From contig JAJDUH010000010.1 of assembly GCA_022826805.1 (NCBI GenBank), positions 1-64,000 on the forward strand: a DNA stretch of 64,000 bases. The letters run 5' to 3'. Below the pieces are notes generated by a model. It made no database searches. It saw only the letters and a program-made list of their open reading frames with translations, and was not told the origin of the DNA. Of the stretch, positions 16,485 through 25,209 are shown in pieces. A program made the translations under genes and the position numbers. The DNA comes from Candidatus Poribacteria bacterium (GTDB taxonomy: Bacteria; Poribacteria; WGA-4E; WGA-3G). Each line of letters begins with the position of its first letter. The stretch's first letter is position 1.

Positions 16485-17246
16485 TTATCCAATTTGCAGC
16501 AAACCCTTTGCTGCAAAATTGCGCACTAAATTGACGACAGATTGACGCGCGGTATCGGCTATTTGTGTTTGTTCAAACGTTAGCTGCGCGGCTTCTGCCT
16601 CAACCGCCTCTGCCTGCGATGCAGACATGTCTTCAAAGAATCGATCGCGTATAGCAGGTGGTGCGTTGTGTAGGGCAATAGCTAAGGTCTGTTTGTCCAG
16701 CACTTTCAGGATAGTTTTAATCGCTTCGCTTTCCAGACCAACCAAGTCCTCAAAGTTAAATAATTGTTCAGAGATGCTCTTAACCATCTCTGGATGCTGT
16801 TCCGCTAATGCCTCCAACAACTGATTTTGTTCCCCTACATCCATATACGATAAGAGTTTTGCAAGGTTCGACGCACCTTCACCCAAAAAGGTGGTTTTTT
16901 GGAGCGTCTCCTTAATTTTAAGGACATGCTCGTGCCAAATTTGAGCCGCGCGTTCAGCATCAATGACCTCCGTCGCAGTTATCTTCTCAGCGATACTTAT
17001 CTTCCTGTCAAAGGGTAACTGCGCAAAAAGTCTACCGGCGTGCGCAGCGAGTGTATTCTCTGTGAAGTCTCTTTTCAAATGCGTACACATCACAAAAAAT
17101 ACAGCAGCGTCGCTGTCGTCTATATTCTGGAATGCTGCCAAAACAACTTGTGGATGGGTCTCATCAAACAAAACCGCTAACTCTTTCAGGGCAGTTTCAT
17201 CTAAAAAGGAAAACATCGTCTGCGAGTCTGTATCAGGAAGTGACAA
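16485..17246 (-). CDS. FliG-like protein in a purine operon
   Basis: 253 residues resembling the middle and C-terminal domains of the flagellar switch protein FliG. The early part has HPQVVLAAFQNIDDSDAAVF. The best match is LFNFEDLVGLESEAIKTILK, then VLDKQTLAIALHNAPPAIRD, FFEDMSASQAE and a final QSVVNLVRNFAAKGLL, parallel to FliG's F-x-FEDL...La-ALK...NMS-Raa pattern. No other flagellar gene is present, so a motility role is doubtful. The TTG at 17246 lies 4 bases after a G8 tract and overlaps the end of purM by 14 bases. Confidence 0.65.
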   Translation of the reverse strand: MSLPDTDSQTMFSFLDETALKELAVLFDETHPQVVLAAFQNIDDSDAAVFFVMCTHLKRDFTENTLAAHAGRLFAQLPFDRKISIAEKITATEVIDAERAAQIWHEHVLKIKETLQKTTFLGEGASNLAKLLSYMDVGEQNQLLEALAEQHPEMVKSISEQLFNFEDLVGLESEAIKTILKVLDKQTLAIALHNAPPAIRDRFFEDMSASQAEAVEAEAAQLTFEQTQIADTARQSVVNLVRNFAAKGLLQIG

Positions 17247-18273
17247 CTTGCCCCCCCCTTTCGCCTGCGACCACCTCTCCGATGAGGTAAGCGGATTCTC
17301 CAGAGGCACTGAGAGACGATAGGGCGGCATCAACATCATCAGGCGATAGTACGACGACCATTCCGACTCCCATATTGAAAACCCTGTACATCTCTTCCTC
17401 TTCAACGTCCCCTTTCGCCTGTAAAAATGAAAAAATAGATGGGATTTCCCACGTCCCTTTTCGGATATGGGCTATACACCCCTCCGGCAGAATCCGCAGC
17501 ACATTCGCAGGCAGCCCACCACCGGTGATGTGTGCAAGTCCTTTAATCTCGCATACCTCACGAAGCACCAACATAGATTTCACATAACTCTTGTGGGATG
17601 CTAACAGTGCGTCTCCAACTGTTTCTGAAAGCTCTGGAAGGTAGGTGTCAACATCATAGTCGCACCGCTCAAACACAATACGTCGAGCTAATGAAAAACC
17701 GTTGGTATGCAAACCCACCGAGCCTAAACCGATGAGTTTATCCCCAGACGCAATTGTACGCCCGGTAATTACGTCTTTCCTCTCTACAACACCGACGATC
17801 GTGCCGACCAAGTCGTATTCACCAACAGCGTAAAAATCGGGAAGTTCTGCGATCTCACCACCGATTAATGCGCACCCGATTTCTCGACAACCCAATGCCA
17901 ATCCTTCAATAACCTGCTCAATAACCGCTGGCACGACCTTATTAATGCCAATGTAATCCAAAAAGAAGAGCGGTTCGGCACCCTGTACAACAATGTCATT
18001 CCCACAATGCGCCACAATATCAAAACCAACAGTATTGTGGCGCGACGCTTTAAACGCAACCTTCAATTTCGTCCCGACACTATCCGTGCTGGAAACGAGG
18101 ACAGGTTCATCGTATGCTCTGAGCGCGAACAGCCCACCAAAACTCCCTACATCGCTGAGTACTTCTGGACGATAGGTCGTTTGAACGAGTCCCTTTAACC
18201 GCTTTATCGCCTCGGCTTCGGCTTCAAATGAAACACCGGCATCGGCATAAGTCAACGGCTTTTTATCTGCCAT
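17233..18273 (-). CDS. purM: Phosphoribosylformylglycinamidine cyclo-ligase
   Basis: AIR synthetase, fifth step of purine synthesis: closes FGAM to aminoimidazole ribonucleotide with ATP. 346 residues, the normal size. Hallmarks: TYADAGVSFEAEAEAIKRLK at the start, LVSSTDSVGTKLKVAF, DIVAHCGNDIVVQGAEPLFF, then GGEIAELPDFY and LIGLGSVGLHTNGFSLAR, and HITGGGLPANVLRILP. It lies in a minus-strand operon with purF. Its start overlaps the upstream 102-residue gene by 11 bases. Near its end is a G8 run, a possible slippage site towards the FliG-like frame. Confidence 0.93.
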   Translation of the reverse strand: MADKKPLTYADAGVSFEAEAEAIKRLKGLVQTTYRPEVLSDVGSFGGLFALRAYDEPVLVSSTDSVGTKLKVAFKASRHNTVGFDIVAHCGNDIVVQGAEPLFFLDYIGINKVVPAVIEQVIEGLALGCREIGCALIGGEIAELPDFYAVGEYDLVGTIVGVVERKDVITGRTIASGDKLIGLGSVGLHTNGFSLARRIVFERCDYDVDTYLPELSETVGDALLASHKSYVKSMLVLREVCEIKGLAHITGGGLPANVLRILPEGCIAHIRKGTWEIPSIFSFLQAKGDVEEEEMYRVFNMGVGMVVVLSPDDVDAALSSLSASGESAYLIGEVVAGERGGQVVTS

Positions 18274-18571
18274 CTGATTTTTCTTGTTCCTTCAATAATT
18301 GTTGGCGAAGAGGAGAAACCTTCTCTCTCCTCGGTCTCAAGAGGCTAATGACCAACACGATTCCGCTAATGCCTAAAGCGATGAGTACACCAATCTCTTC
18401 CGCTTCAGCCGGACTCATGTTAGGTCGCAATTTTCCAACCACGAATGGGAGGATTCTGCTCAGAACCATGCCGAGGATCGCACATCCAAGCAATGAGATG
18501 AGCGTGTGTCGTCCTTGTGCTGTACCAATTGGATTCGGTCTTTTTTGCTTACCACGCTGTCTGTACTGCAT
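18263..18571 (-). CDS. Small membrane protein between purF and purM
   Basis: 102 residues: a basic N-terminus (RQRGKQKRPNPIG), two hydrophobic helices (LISLLGCAILGMVLSRILPF and IGVLIALGISGIVLVISLL) separated by an acidic loop, and a charged tail (RPRREKVSPLRQQLLKEQEK). No family is recognised. The overlap with purM and the operon position suggest coupled translation with purine genes, but no functional link is known. Confidence 0.65.
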   Translation of the reverse strand: MQYRQRGKQKRPNPIGTAQGRHTLISLLGCAILGMVLSRILPFVVGKLRPNMSPAEAEEIGVLIALGISGIVLVISLLRPRREKVSPLRQQLLKEQEKSDGR

Positions 18572-18622
18572 AAAAATTTTCCTTGGATTACATTGTTAGC
18601 CAATACATATCAAAACGCGGGA

Positions 18623-20056
18623 TTAATCCACAATTAAGGGGAGCTGCTCTGAAGGCTGATCCACAAACGGGATCGGATACTTCCCATCAAAACAGGTGGT
18701 ACAAAAATCTTCTGATGCTTTTACCGAGTTGAGCATGCCATCAATACTCAGATATCCGAGACTGTCGGCTCGGATATATTTGCGGATTTCTTCGATTGTG
18801 TGTGAACTGGCAATTAACTCACCCCGTGTCGGTGTGTCTACGCCATAGAAACATGAGAATTTATTCGGAGGGGAGGCAATACGGAGGTGTACGGCTGTGG
18901 CACCGCCTTGCCGAACGATTTTGATGAGTTTCCTACTATTTGTCCCGCGCATAATCGAATCATCTACAAGCACGACCCGTTTGCCGCGTAGGACATCGCG
19001 AACCGGGTTTAATTTTATCTTCACCATGAGTTCTCTGATAGCCTGCGCAGGGTTCATAAAAGAACGTCCAACGAAACTGTTCCGCGACAGACCTAAATCA
19101 AACGGAATGCCAGATTCTTCAGCATATCCGAGGGCAGCTATCGTCGCAGAATCGGGGACTGGAATAACGACATCCGCTTTAACGGGGTGTTCACGAGCAA
19201 GCTGCCTCCCGAATTCACGGCGTGTACCATTCACGCTCTGACCGAACATCATGCTATCCTGTCGCGCAAGGTAGATATATTCAAAAATACACTGTGATAA
19301 TCTCGATTGTCTCTGACGAAAACGGAGAGATTCTATGCCGCGATGTGGTGAACGTAAAAATATTAACTCTCCAGGTTCTATCTCACGTATCGGTTCCGCT
19401 TCAATCACATCAAGTGCGCACGTTTCGGATGCCAAGACGTAGGCATCATCTAACTTACCAAGCCAGAGAGGTCGAAACCCATGCGCATCGCGAGCACCTA
19501 TAAGTGTATTTTTATCCATGCATACGAACGAATAGGCACCTTCAATACTTCGAAGCGCATCAATGATTCTATCCTCTAAAATACGCTTCCGCGAATGTGC
19601 GATCAGATGGAAAATAACCTCGGTATCTAAGGTTGTGCTGAAGATCGAACCTGCATTCTCCAGATGGTTCCGAATCTGTACCGCATTGACAAGATTGCCA
19701 TTATGACCAAGCGCGAGGGGACCTTGCTTATAATTCCGAACCAAAGGCTGGGCGTTCTCCAAGGTACTTTCCCCGGCCGTTGAATACCGGTTGTGCCCAA
19801 TAGCGATATGCCCTTGCAGTTTCGCTAAAACCTCAGTCGTAAACACAGAGTGAACGAGCCCCATGCCGTGGTGATAGGTAAATTTTTCACCATCTGATGC
19901 GATAATCCCGCTGCTCTCTTGTCCCCGATGCTGAAGGGCACGCAACCCCAAATAGGTTAGCTCTACTGCCCTCGGGTGACCGAAAACGCCGAATACACCG
20001 CATTCGTCCTTTGGTTTATCATCGTATTGCATCTTAACGGGTGAAACCTCCAGCAT
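18623..20056 (-). CDS. purF: Amidophosphoribosyltransferase
   Basis: First committed step of purine synthesis: PRPP plus glutamine gives phosphoribosylamine. Class-II glutaminase domain: DECGVFGVFGHPRAVELTY with the catalytic Cys, RALQHRGQESSGI and GHNRYSTAG. Phosphoribosyltransferase domain: KRVVLVDDSIMRGTNSRKLI, the PRPP loop. Cysteines in QCIFEYIYLAR, FSCFYGVD and CTTCFDGKYP match the Bacillus-type enzyme with a 4Fe-4S cluster. The second ATG (20032) would leave a 10-residue propeptide before the catalytic Cys, close to the Bacillus enzyme, and is an equally good start. Confidence 0.94.
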   Translation of the reverse strand: MLEVSPVKMQYDDKPKDECGVFGVFGHPRAVELTYLGLRALQHRGQESSGIIASDGEKFTYHHGMGLVHSVFTTEVLAKLQGHIAIGHNRYSTAGESTLENAQPLVRNYKQGPLALGHNGNLVNAVQIRNHLENAGSIFSTTLDTEVIFHLIAHSRKRILEDRIIDALRSIEGAYSFVCMDKNTLIGARDAHGFRPLWLGKLDDAYVLASETCALDVIEAEPIREIEPGELIFLRSPHRGIESLRFRQRQSRLSQCIFEYIYLARQDSMMFGQSVNGTRREFGRQLAREHPVKADVVIPVPDSATIAALGYAEESGIPFDLGLSRNSFVGRSFMNPAQAIRELMVKIKLNPVRDVLRGKRVVLVDDSIMRGTNSRKLIKIVRQGGATAVHLRIASPPNKFSCFYGVDTPTRGELIASSHTIEEIRKYIRADSLGYLSIDGMLNSVKASEDFCTTCFDGKYPIPFVDQPSEQLPLIVD

Positions 20057-20102
20057 ACGCTTTTAGATTTTTCCCACCGCTCATAAAATAGCCTTTCCAA
20101 AT

Positions 20103-20645
20103 CTATCCGTGTTCTGCGCTTATTTCAGTATCTTCTACTGCTGCTAATCTGTACCCTAATATCGCACCGATAGGAACAGAAAAAATATACCAAATCTCGA
20201 CTGGCAAATTGAGGGATACCCACCCGCGCATCGGTAACGAAACAACGAATGCGAGTGTCTTAAGTACTGGAAGCAGCAACGCCAGAATAAGGTTCGGTCT
20301 ACCAAATATTTCCCACGGAACATTAAGCAGGGCAAGTAAACCCACAACAGCAGGCGGACCCAAAAATGCCCCTGAGCAAAGCGGTCTTAGGGGAATATCG
20401 GCACCGAATTTTCGACTCACAAGACGGATACCTTCACCAGCACCTACAACCACGGCTCCATACGAGACACCTAACGAAATGAGGAGTAGTAAACCCACCC
20501 AAAAACCGTGATGGATTCGATCCCCGAGGAGTACTTGCCAAATGAAATAGTCAAATACCAACAGGCAAATCCAACTGCCTACCAGCCCGACGATGCCTCC
20601 CGCAGCAATTTGCCCAAGGGTTAGTGTGACACTACTTTTTTTCAT
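20103..20645 (-). CDS. Multi-spanning membrane protein, unknown
   Basis: 180 residues with four or five hydrophobic segments (IAAGGIVGLVGSWICLLVF, WVGLLLLISLGVSYGAVVV, AFLGPPAVVGLLALL, ILALLLPVLKTLAFVVSL and WYIFSVPIGAILGYRLA). It ends in an acidic tail. No family is recognised. It is the first gene behind the minus-strand promoter at 20678-20706 and lies 46 bases ahead of purF, so it heads the purine operon. Confidence 0.6.
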   Translation of the reverse strand: MKKSSVTLTLGQIAAGGIVGLVGSWICLLVFDYFIWQVLLGDRIHHGFWVGLLLLISLGVSYGAVVVGAGEGIRLVSRKFGADIPLRPLCSGAFLGPPAVVGLLALLNVPWEIFGRPNLILALLLPVLKTLAFVVSLPMRGWVSLNLPVEIWYIFSVPIGAILGYRLAAVEDTEISAEHG

Positions 20646-20677
20646 ACACTCCGGACTCTTTATTTAAATTTAATTCT

Positions 20678-20706
20678 ATTGTACCACGATGCAACAATAT
20701 TGTCAA
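20678..20706 (-). promoter_or_regulatory. Promoter of the purine operon
   Basis: On the minus strand: -35 TTGACA (20701-20706), 17-base spacer, -10 TACAAT (20678-20683), 33 bases before the start of the first gene. The leader is too short for a purine riboswitch and none is seen. It is divergent from the promoter at 20736. Confidence 0.7.
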
Positions 20707-20735
20707 AAAAATCTTTTTGCTCCCAGAGAATTGGT

Positions 20736-20764
20736 TTGACACAATTTTGATTTTGCGTTACACT
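20736..20764 (+). promoter_or_regulatory. Promoter of the ThuA-like gene
   Basis: -35 TTGACA (20736-20741), 17-base spacer, -10 TACACT (20759-20764). The two divergent -35 boxes are 29 bases apart. The transcript leader contains the hairpin repeat at 20831-20872. Confidence 0.6.
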
Positions 20765-20830
20765 ATGTCCGCAAAGTGGAGTTCCCACGCTCAATTTTTC
20801 ACCATAAGCGGCGGATTCAGTGCCGTTTCT

Positions 20831-20872
20831 AAATTGTGCCATTAAAGCACAATTTTTCTTTGCTTTACATTG
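20831..20872 (+). repeat. Hairpin-containing repeat, copy 1
   Basis: AAATTGTGC...GCACAATTT palindrome followed by TCTTTGCTTTACATTG. An almost identical 41-base copy is at 54206-54246 (differences near the loop plus one base after the stem). Here it ends directly at the ribosome site of the ThuA-like gene. Confidence 0.7.
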
Positions 20873-20881
20873 GAGGCTCTT

Positions 20882-21529
20882 ATGTCGAAAATTCTCGTGC
20901 TATCAGGTGAAAATCACCGCTTTGATGCGAGTGCCAGCGTCATTCACGATTTCCTTTCCGAAGACGCTGATATTACAGCAACACTAACTGACGATAAAGG
21001 GATTTTAGCATCATCTGACTTGAATACCTACGATGCGTGTGTTTTTGGCACAGGCTTTACCCGTACTGAACGTAAGGAGGATGGCTCCGTTGCACGTGTC
21101 TCCGATTTAGCCCCAGCTGAAGAAGAGGGTCTGTTCCAATTCGTCAGCGAGGGTAAAGGGTTAGTCGGAATTCACGGGACTGCATGGTGGATCAGCGGTC
21201 AGGCAATGAACCTCATCGGTGGTGCTTCCAATTGGCACCCCCCTGGTTCAACCTTTACTGTCCATATTGAGGATAACGAACATCCCACAACCCAAGGCGT
21301 TGAAGACTTCGATGTAGAAGATGAAATCTATATCTCTGCACACGATCCGCACATTCATGTCTTGGCCTCCGCTGAATGGTACGGCAAAGCACATCCCATG
21401 GCGTGGGTAAGATCTTACGGTTCCGGACGGGTCTTTTACACCACTTTAGGACACGGACCGGGGACATTTGAACGCGCAGGTATGCAAAAATTCCTCACCC
21501 AAGGGGTAAAATGGGCAGCAGCATCGTAG
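20882..21529 (+). CDS. ThuA-like (trehalose-utilisation-type) protein
   Basis: 215 residues with a class-I glutamine-amidotransferase-like (ThuA) fold: ILVLSGENHRFDASASVIHD at the start, FVSEGKGLVGIHGTAWW, then GASNWHPPGSTFTVHI and DEIYISAHDPHIHVLASAEW, and AWVRSYGSGRVFYTTLGHGP near the end. Family members occur in sugar metabolism operons. The activity is undefined. ATG chosen because GGAGG precedes it by 5 bases; the frame could open at 20870. Followed by a hairpin and an enolase-superfamily gene. Confidence 0.8.
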   Translation: MSKILVLSGENHRFDASASVIHDFLSEDADITATLTDDKGILASSDLNTYDACVFGTGFTRTERKEDGSVARVSDLAPAEEEGLFQFVSEGKGLVGIHGTAWWISGQAMNLIGGASNWHPPGSTFTVHIEDNEHPTTQGVEDFDVEDEIYISAHDPHIHVLASAEWYGKAHPMAWVRSYGSGRVFYTTLGHGPGTFERAGMQKFLTQGVKWAAAS

Positions 21530-21539
21530 GACTATGCAC

Positions 21540-21561
21540 GGCGAGGCACAATCGCCTCGCC
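21540..21561 (+). terminator. GC-rich hairpin after the ThuA-like gene
   Basis: GGCGAGGC (21540-21547), loop ACAATC, GCCTCGCC (21554-21561). There is no T-tract. It belongs with the similar hairpins at 2750, 8190 and 41078. Confidence 0.45.
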
Positions 21562-21582
21562 AAACCCCTGCTTGAAATATAA

Positions 21583-22662
21583 ATGCCGATACTAAAAATC
21601 AAAACCATAGAAACCGAAATTGTTGAGGTAAATCATCGGGGTAATTGGCTTTTCGTCAAAATACATGCTGATGACGGGACAGTTGGTGTAGGAGAGGCTT
21701 CCCACGGCGGAGATGACGCCAGTATTCGACACATCATAGACACACTCAAACCTGAACTCGTCGGATGGAATCCGTTCCAACTGGAAACATTTCGCCAGCG
21801 TTTCTATCGTGATACCGAAAGCCACACCTATCACACCGCCCTCAGTGGAATCGAACAAGCAATGTGCGATCTGATCGGCAAGGCATTAGACGTGCCGAGT
21901 TATCAACTGTTAGGCGGTAAATGCCGTGAAAAGATTCGCCTCTATGCGAATATTAACCGCGCCACAGTTGATCGCAGTCCATCCGGGTTCGCGAGCAACG
22001 CCGAGCGCGCTGTTTCTGAAGGATTTACTGCTATAAAATGCGCCCCTTTTGATGATGTTTCAATAACAAACATCTCAAGGGGGAGTCTCACCCCTGCCAT
22101 TTGTCAAGGCATTGATCGCATCCGAACAATTCGTGCAGCGATTGGTGGAGATATCGATCTGATGGTAGACTGCCACAGTCGTTTTAACCCGGGTATCCTT
22201 ATCCAAGTCGCAAAAGAACTCGAGGATTTGCACCTCTTCTGGATTGAAGACGCAGTTCCATTGGATAACTTTGATGCTTTCGCCCACATGAGCCGTTCTA
22301 TCGGTATCCCAATTGCAACCGGCGAACGCTTACGAACTCTCACAGATTTTGATAGATTGATCAGACAAACAGAAGTCGATTACATCTTACCGGACGTCAA
22401 ACATGTCGGTGGAATTACAGGGTTGAAAAAAATTGCTACGCTTGCCGATGCACGCAATGTGATGGTAACGCCTCATAATCCGAGCGGTCCGGTTGCAACG
22501 GCTGCGAGCGTACAGTGCATGGCGAGCGTGCCGAATTTTGCAATCCTCGAATACGCTTGGGGAGAGGTAGATTGGCGCGCCTCCCTTGTTTCACCACCAG
22601 AGAAGATTATCGACGGGTTCATTGAAGTACCTGACCGACCCGGATTGGGCATTACACTCTAA
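21583..22662 (+). CDS. Mandelate racemase / muconate-lactonizing (enolase superfamily) enzyme
   Basis: 359 residues. N-terminal capping domain (GWNPFQLETFRQRFYRDTES) and a TIM barrel with the metal ligands DLMVDCHSRF (Asp), WIEDAVP (Glu) and ATGERL (Glu). The catalytic base strand reads FTAIKCAPFDD, where the usual KxK has only one Lys. A DVKHVGGITG block and NPSGPVATAASVQ follow. It probably acts on an acid sugar. The unusual base motif means the exact reaction cannot be called. A second member lies at 54264. Confidence 0.85.
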   Translation: MPILKIKTIETEIVEVNHRGNWLFVKIHADDGTVGVGEASHGGDDASIRHIIDTLKPELVGWNPFQLETFRQRFYRDTESHTYHTALSGIEQAMCDLIGKALDVPSYQLLGGKCREKIRLYANINRATVDRSPSGFASNAERAVSEGFTAIKCAPFDDVSITNISRGSLTPAICQGIDRIRTIRAAIGGDIDLMVDCHSRFNPGILIQVAKELEDLHLFWIEDAVPLDNFDAFAHMSRSIGIPIATGERLRTLTDFDRLIRQTEVDYILPDVKHVGGITGLKKIATLADARNVMVTPHNPSGPVATAASVQCMASVPNFAILEYAWGEVDWRASLVSPPEKIIDGFIEVPDRPGLGITL

Positions 22663-22691
22663 AAAAACACCACACACTCAGGAGCCATAAA

Positions 22692-23477
22692 ATGATACTG
22701 CATAATAGCAACTTGAGAGTTGCCTCAAAATTTATCCCTTTTTATCTCCTCCTACTTGTTGCGACTTTTATAGGATGTGTCAGCACTCTACAGACACTGC
22801 AAACGGAAACCACGAAAACCGATGAGACGACCTCCGCTACAGAGACAGAAGAATCATCCCGCCCGCTCGCGGAACTCCAACTTTCGACGCCTAAAACAAA
22901 TTACACCGCCAAGGAAGAGATCCCTCTTCAGCTGAACATTCAGAATGGTAAATTCGACCTTCTGGTCCCGTTTTTCAGCGTTGCAACGAAGGGTGCCTTT
23001 ACACAGATAACAGTGAAGAGCGCGAACGGACAAATCGTTGAACCGAAGCGAGCGATTACACAAGAAAACCCTCAAAAATATGTAACGCGCGACGGAAAAT
23101 CGGTCCGTTGTGTTCACGGTTTTGAACTCAAAGCATCTTCAAATCAGGAACTGACACTGAAAAACATACAGAGATACTATCAGTTACAACCCGGCACTTA
23201 CACCCTAACACTTGCCATAAACTTAGAAGTATATCGGGAATCTATAGCCGAGGAACACCCCGAAATACTTGAGTTAAGACGAGATCTCGCACGACTTCAG
23301 AAGGATCCAAACCTTCAAGCAGCCGCAAAACAGGACGCAATGAACTACTATCTGGAACAGATTAAATTCATTCAAGAGAGACACAAGGATGAAGAAACGG
23401 ACATCTACTTACCCGTCAAATCGCGACGTGGGAAGGCATCGCTTGTATCCAACGAGATTATACTAACAATAGAATAA
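22692..23477 (+). CDS. Putative lipoprotein, first of a tandem pair
   Basis: 261 residues. The signal sequence ends in a lipobox (VATFIGC), followed by a Thr/Glu-rich linker and a beta-rich domain starting LSTPKTNYTAKEEIPLQLNI. A coiled-coil-like stretch (HPEILELRRDLARLQ...) precedes a conserved end, YLPVKSRRGKASLVSNEIIL. It shares these blocks with the next gene. No named family is recognised. Ribosome site GGAG lies 7 bases ahead of the ATG. Confidence 0.65.
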   Translation: MILHNSNLRVASKFIPFYLLLLVATFIGCVSTLQTLQTETTKTDETTSATETEESSRPLAELQLSTPKTNYTAKEEIPLQLNIQNGKFDLLVPFFSVATKGAFTQITVKSANGQIVEPKRAITQENPQKYVTRDGKSVRCVHGFELKASSNQELTLKNIQRYYQLQPGTYTLTLAINLEVYRESIAEEHPEILELRRDLARLQKDPNLQAAAKQDAMNYYLEQIKFIQERHKDEETDIYLPVKSRRGKASLVSNEIILTIE

Positions 23478-23488
23478 AGACTCTTCCC

Positions 23489-24214
23489 ATGAAAGCATTT
23501 AAAAACCTTGCCCTCCCTTATCTACTCCTGATATTTTGTATGACAGGCTGCGTTGGGAGTTTGAAAACGCAATCTTCACCAACCGATGCGGTTACTGCCA
23601 CTTCTGGGATGGTTCTCTCCCTTTCAACCCCCAAATCGGTTTACACAGTTGAAGACAGTATAAAACTTAATCTCAACATTCAGAATGGACAATTTAATCT
23701 TCTCGTTCCCTTGGTCAATGTTGCAACATCTCGTACGTTTAAGCAATTAAGCGTTAAAGACACCAATGGCAATATTGTTGCGCCAAAACGCTCAATCAGT
23801 GTTCCGATTTCCGAAGAAATCTTTATTGAAAAAAATGGGAAATCCGTTCAGTGTATTCAAGGACTTGAATTGAAAGATGCAAGCATCCATGAGGTTTCAT
23901 TGGAAAATTTGCAGAAATACTATGAACTTCAGAAGGGTAATTATACAGTCACACTCACAATGCCATTACCGATTTACCGAGATTTTTTGGAAAAGCGACA
24001 TCCAGAGATTATAGAATTGCAAGAAGAAATTAAACGGATTCAGAAGGTAACAGACGCCCACGTCTCCGCCGCGGATAAGCGTTCCGCAGTTAACGATTTG
24101 CAGCAGCAGATTGCGTCCCTCGAAAAGAAACACAAGTATATCTATCTCCCCGTCAAATCGTTGCTCGGCGAGGCATCAATCACATCCAACCAGCTTATGT
24201 TAACCATAGAATAA
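23489..24214 (+). CDS. Putative lipoprotein, second of a tandem pair
   Basis: 241 residues, paralogous to the upstream gene over the whole mature part (LSTPKSVYTVEDSIKLNLNI, NIQNGQFNLLVPLVNVATS, KSVQCIQGLELK and YLPVKSLLGEASITSNQLML). Lipobox CMTGC. Only 11 bases separate the two genes, so they are one duplicated unit. The function is unknown; the domain could be a carrier or protease-inhibitor-like beta fold, but nothing in the sequence decides this. Confidence 0.65.
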   Translation: MKAFKNLALPYLLLIFCMTGCVGSLKTQSSPTDAVTATSGMVLSLSTPKSVYTVEDSIKLNLNIQNGQFNLLVPLVNVATSRTFKQLSVKDTNGNIVAPKRSISVPISEEIFIEKNGKSVQCIQGLELKDASIHEVSLENLQKYYELQKGNYTVTLTMPLPIYRDFLEKRHPEIIELQEEIKRIQKVTDAHVSAADKRSAVNDLQQQIASLEKKHKYIYLPVKSLLGEASITSNQLMLTIE

Positions 24215-24231
24215 TCCTCGGAGGTGTTCTG

Positions 24232-25209
24232 CTGAAAATCTTCCGTTTCTTTCTATTATGGTGCCTCAGTGTATTGTTGTTATGTACTTCGATTCTTGCA
24301 CAAGCACCTACGACAGCAAAAATCGCTTTTGTATCAAGAGGTATAAATCCATCGGGGATCTACCAATCCAACATCTATATGATGAACCCTGATGGAAGCA
24401 ATTTAGTCAACCTCATCAGTAGATCTCGTAGTAGTGGTATTAACCACATCGCTTGGGAACCGTCAGGACAGCGAATCCTTTTTTGCTCCGACCACAAAGG
24501 CAAGCACGACATCCACGTTATGAACGCCGATGGAACAGATGCGAAACCGATGTTCACTGAACCGAGATATAGAGTAGAACCTACTTGGTCCCCCGATGGC
24601 AAATGGATTGCCTATGTCGCTTCGGCAAAACCTATGGGGCGGAGTCTCCACATCGCACAGACAAATGGGCAGCCCGACCAACCAATTATTCAGGTAGGTA
24701 TACGTGGCGGACAGCCTGACTGGTCACCCGATGGAACCGAAATCGCTTTTGTTGCTGCATCTCAGGGCATCCGAAAAATTTACATTCTGAATCTTGAAAC
24801 GCACACCCAAAGACATCTGCTGCCAGATAAAAACCCGTGGATGCAGTACCCCGCTTGGTCGCCTGACGGTGAGAGAATCGCTTTCGTTTGGTCTCCAAAT
24901 AGGTCTGGCTCAGGTATCTATCTTGTCAATCGTGATGGGACAGGACTGGAACAAATTACGGAACCGGATCCGTTGAGAACCTTATCTATAACATGGGCAC
25001 CGTCTGGTGATGAACTCCTTTATGGGAAGGATACAAGAGACAGCCTACACCTCTTCAAAGTTAGTTTGAAAGATCAGCGTATTCAACAACTGACGCATGA
25101 AATGATTAATACAGAAGCAATTTGGTTCGATCCGACGGTTGTTGTGTCTGTTGAACCTTCAGTGTCTTCGTTGATAACAACATGGGGAAAAATTAAGAAT
25201 CAGGACTGA
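24232..25209 (+). CDS. Exported TolB-like WD40 (PD40) beta-propeller protein
   Basis: 325 residues from a CTG start. Signal peptide KIFRFFLLWCLSVLLLCTSI, then PD40 repeats with the motif WSPDGxxIAF: AWEPSGQRILF, TWSPDGKWIAY, DWSPDGTEIAF, AWSPDGERIAF and TWAPSGDELLY. Such periplasmic propellers resemble the TolB body. The CTG at 24232 is preferred because CGGAGGTG lies just ahead and only this start gives a full signal peptide. The first alternative, TTG at 24274, would remove most of it. No TolB N-terminal domain is present. Confidence 0.75.
   Translation: MKIFRFFLLWCLSVLLLCTSILAQAPTTAKIAFVSRGINPSGIYQSNIYMMNPDGSNLVNLISRSRSSGINHIAWEPSGQRILFCSDHKGKHDIHVMNADGTDAKPMFTEPRYRVEPTWSPDGKWIAYVASAKPMGRSLHIAQTNGQPDQPIIQVGIRGGQPDWSPDGTEIAFVAASQGIRKIYILNLETHTQRHLLPDKNPWMQYPAWSPDGERIAFVWSPNRSGSGIYLVNRDGTGLEQITEPDPLRTLSITWAPSGDELLYGKDTRDSLHLFKVSLKDQRIQQLTHEMINTEAIWFDPTVVVSVEPSVSSLITTWGKIKNQD

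Noticed and set aside
20641..20700. Purine riboswitch ahead of the purine operon
   Set aside because: The leader is only about 25-30 bases and shows no three-way junction elements.
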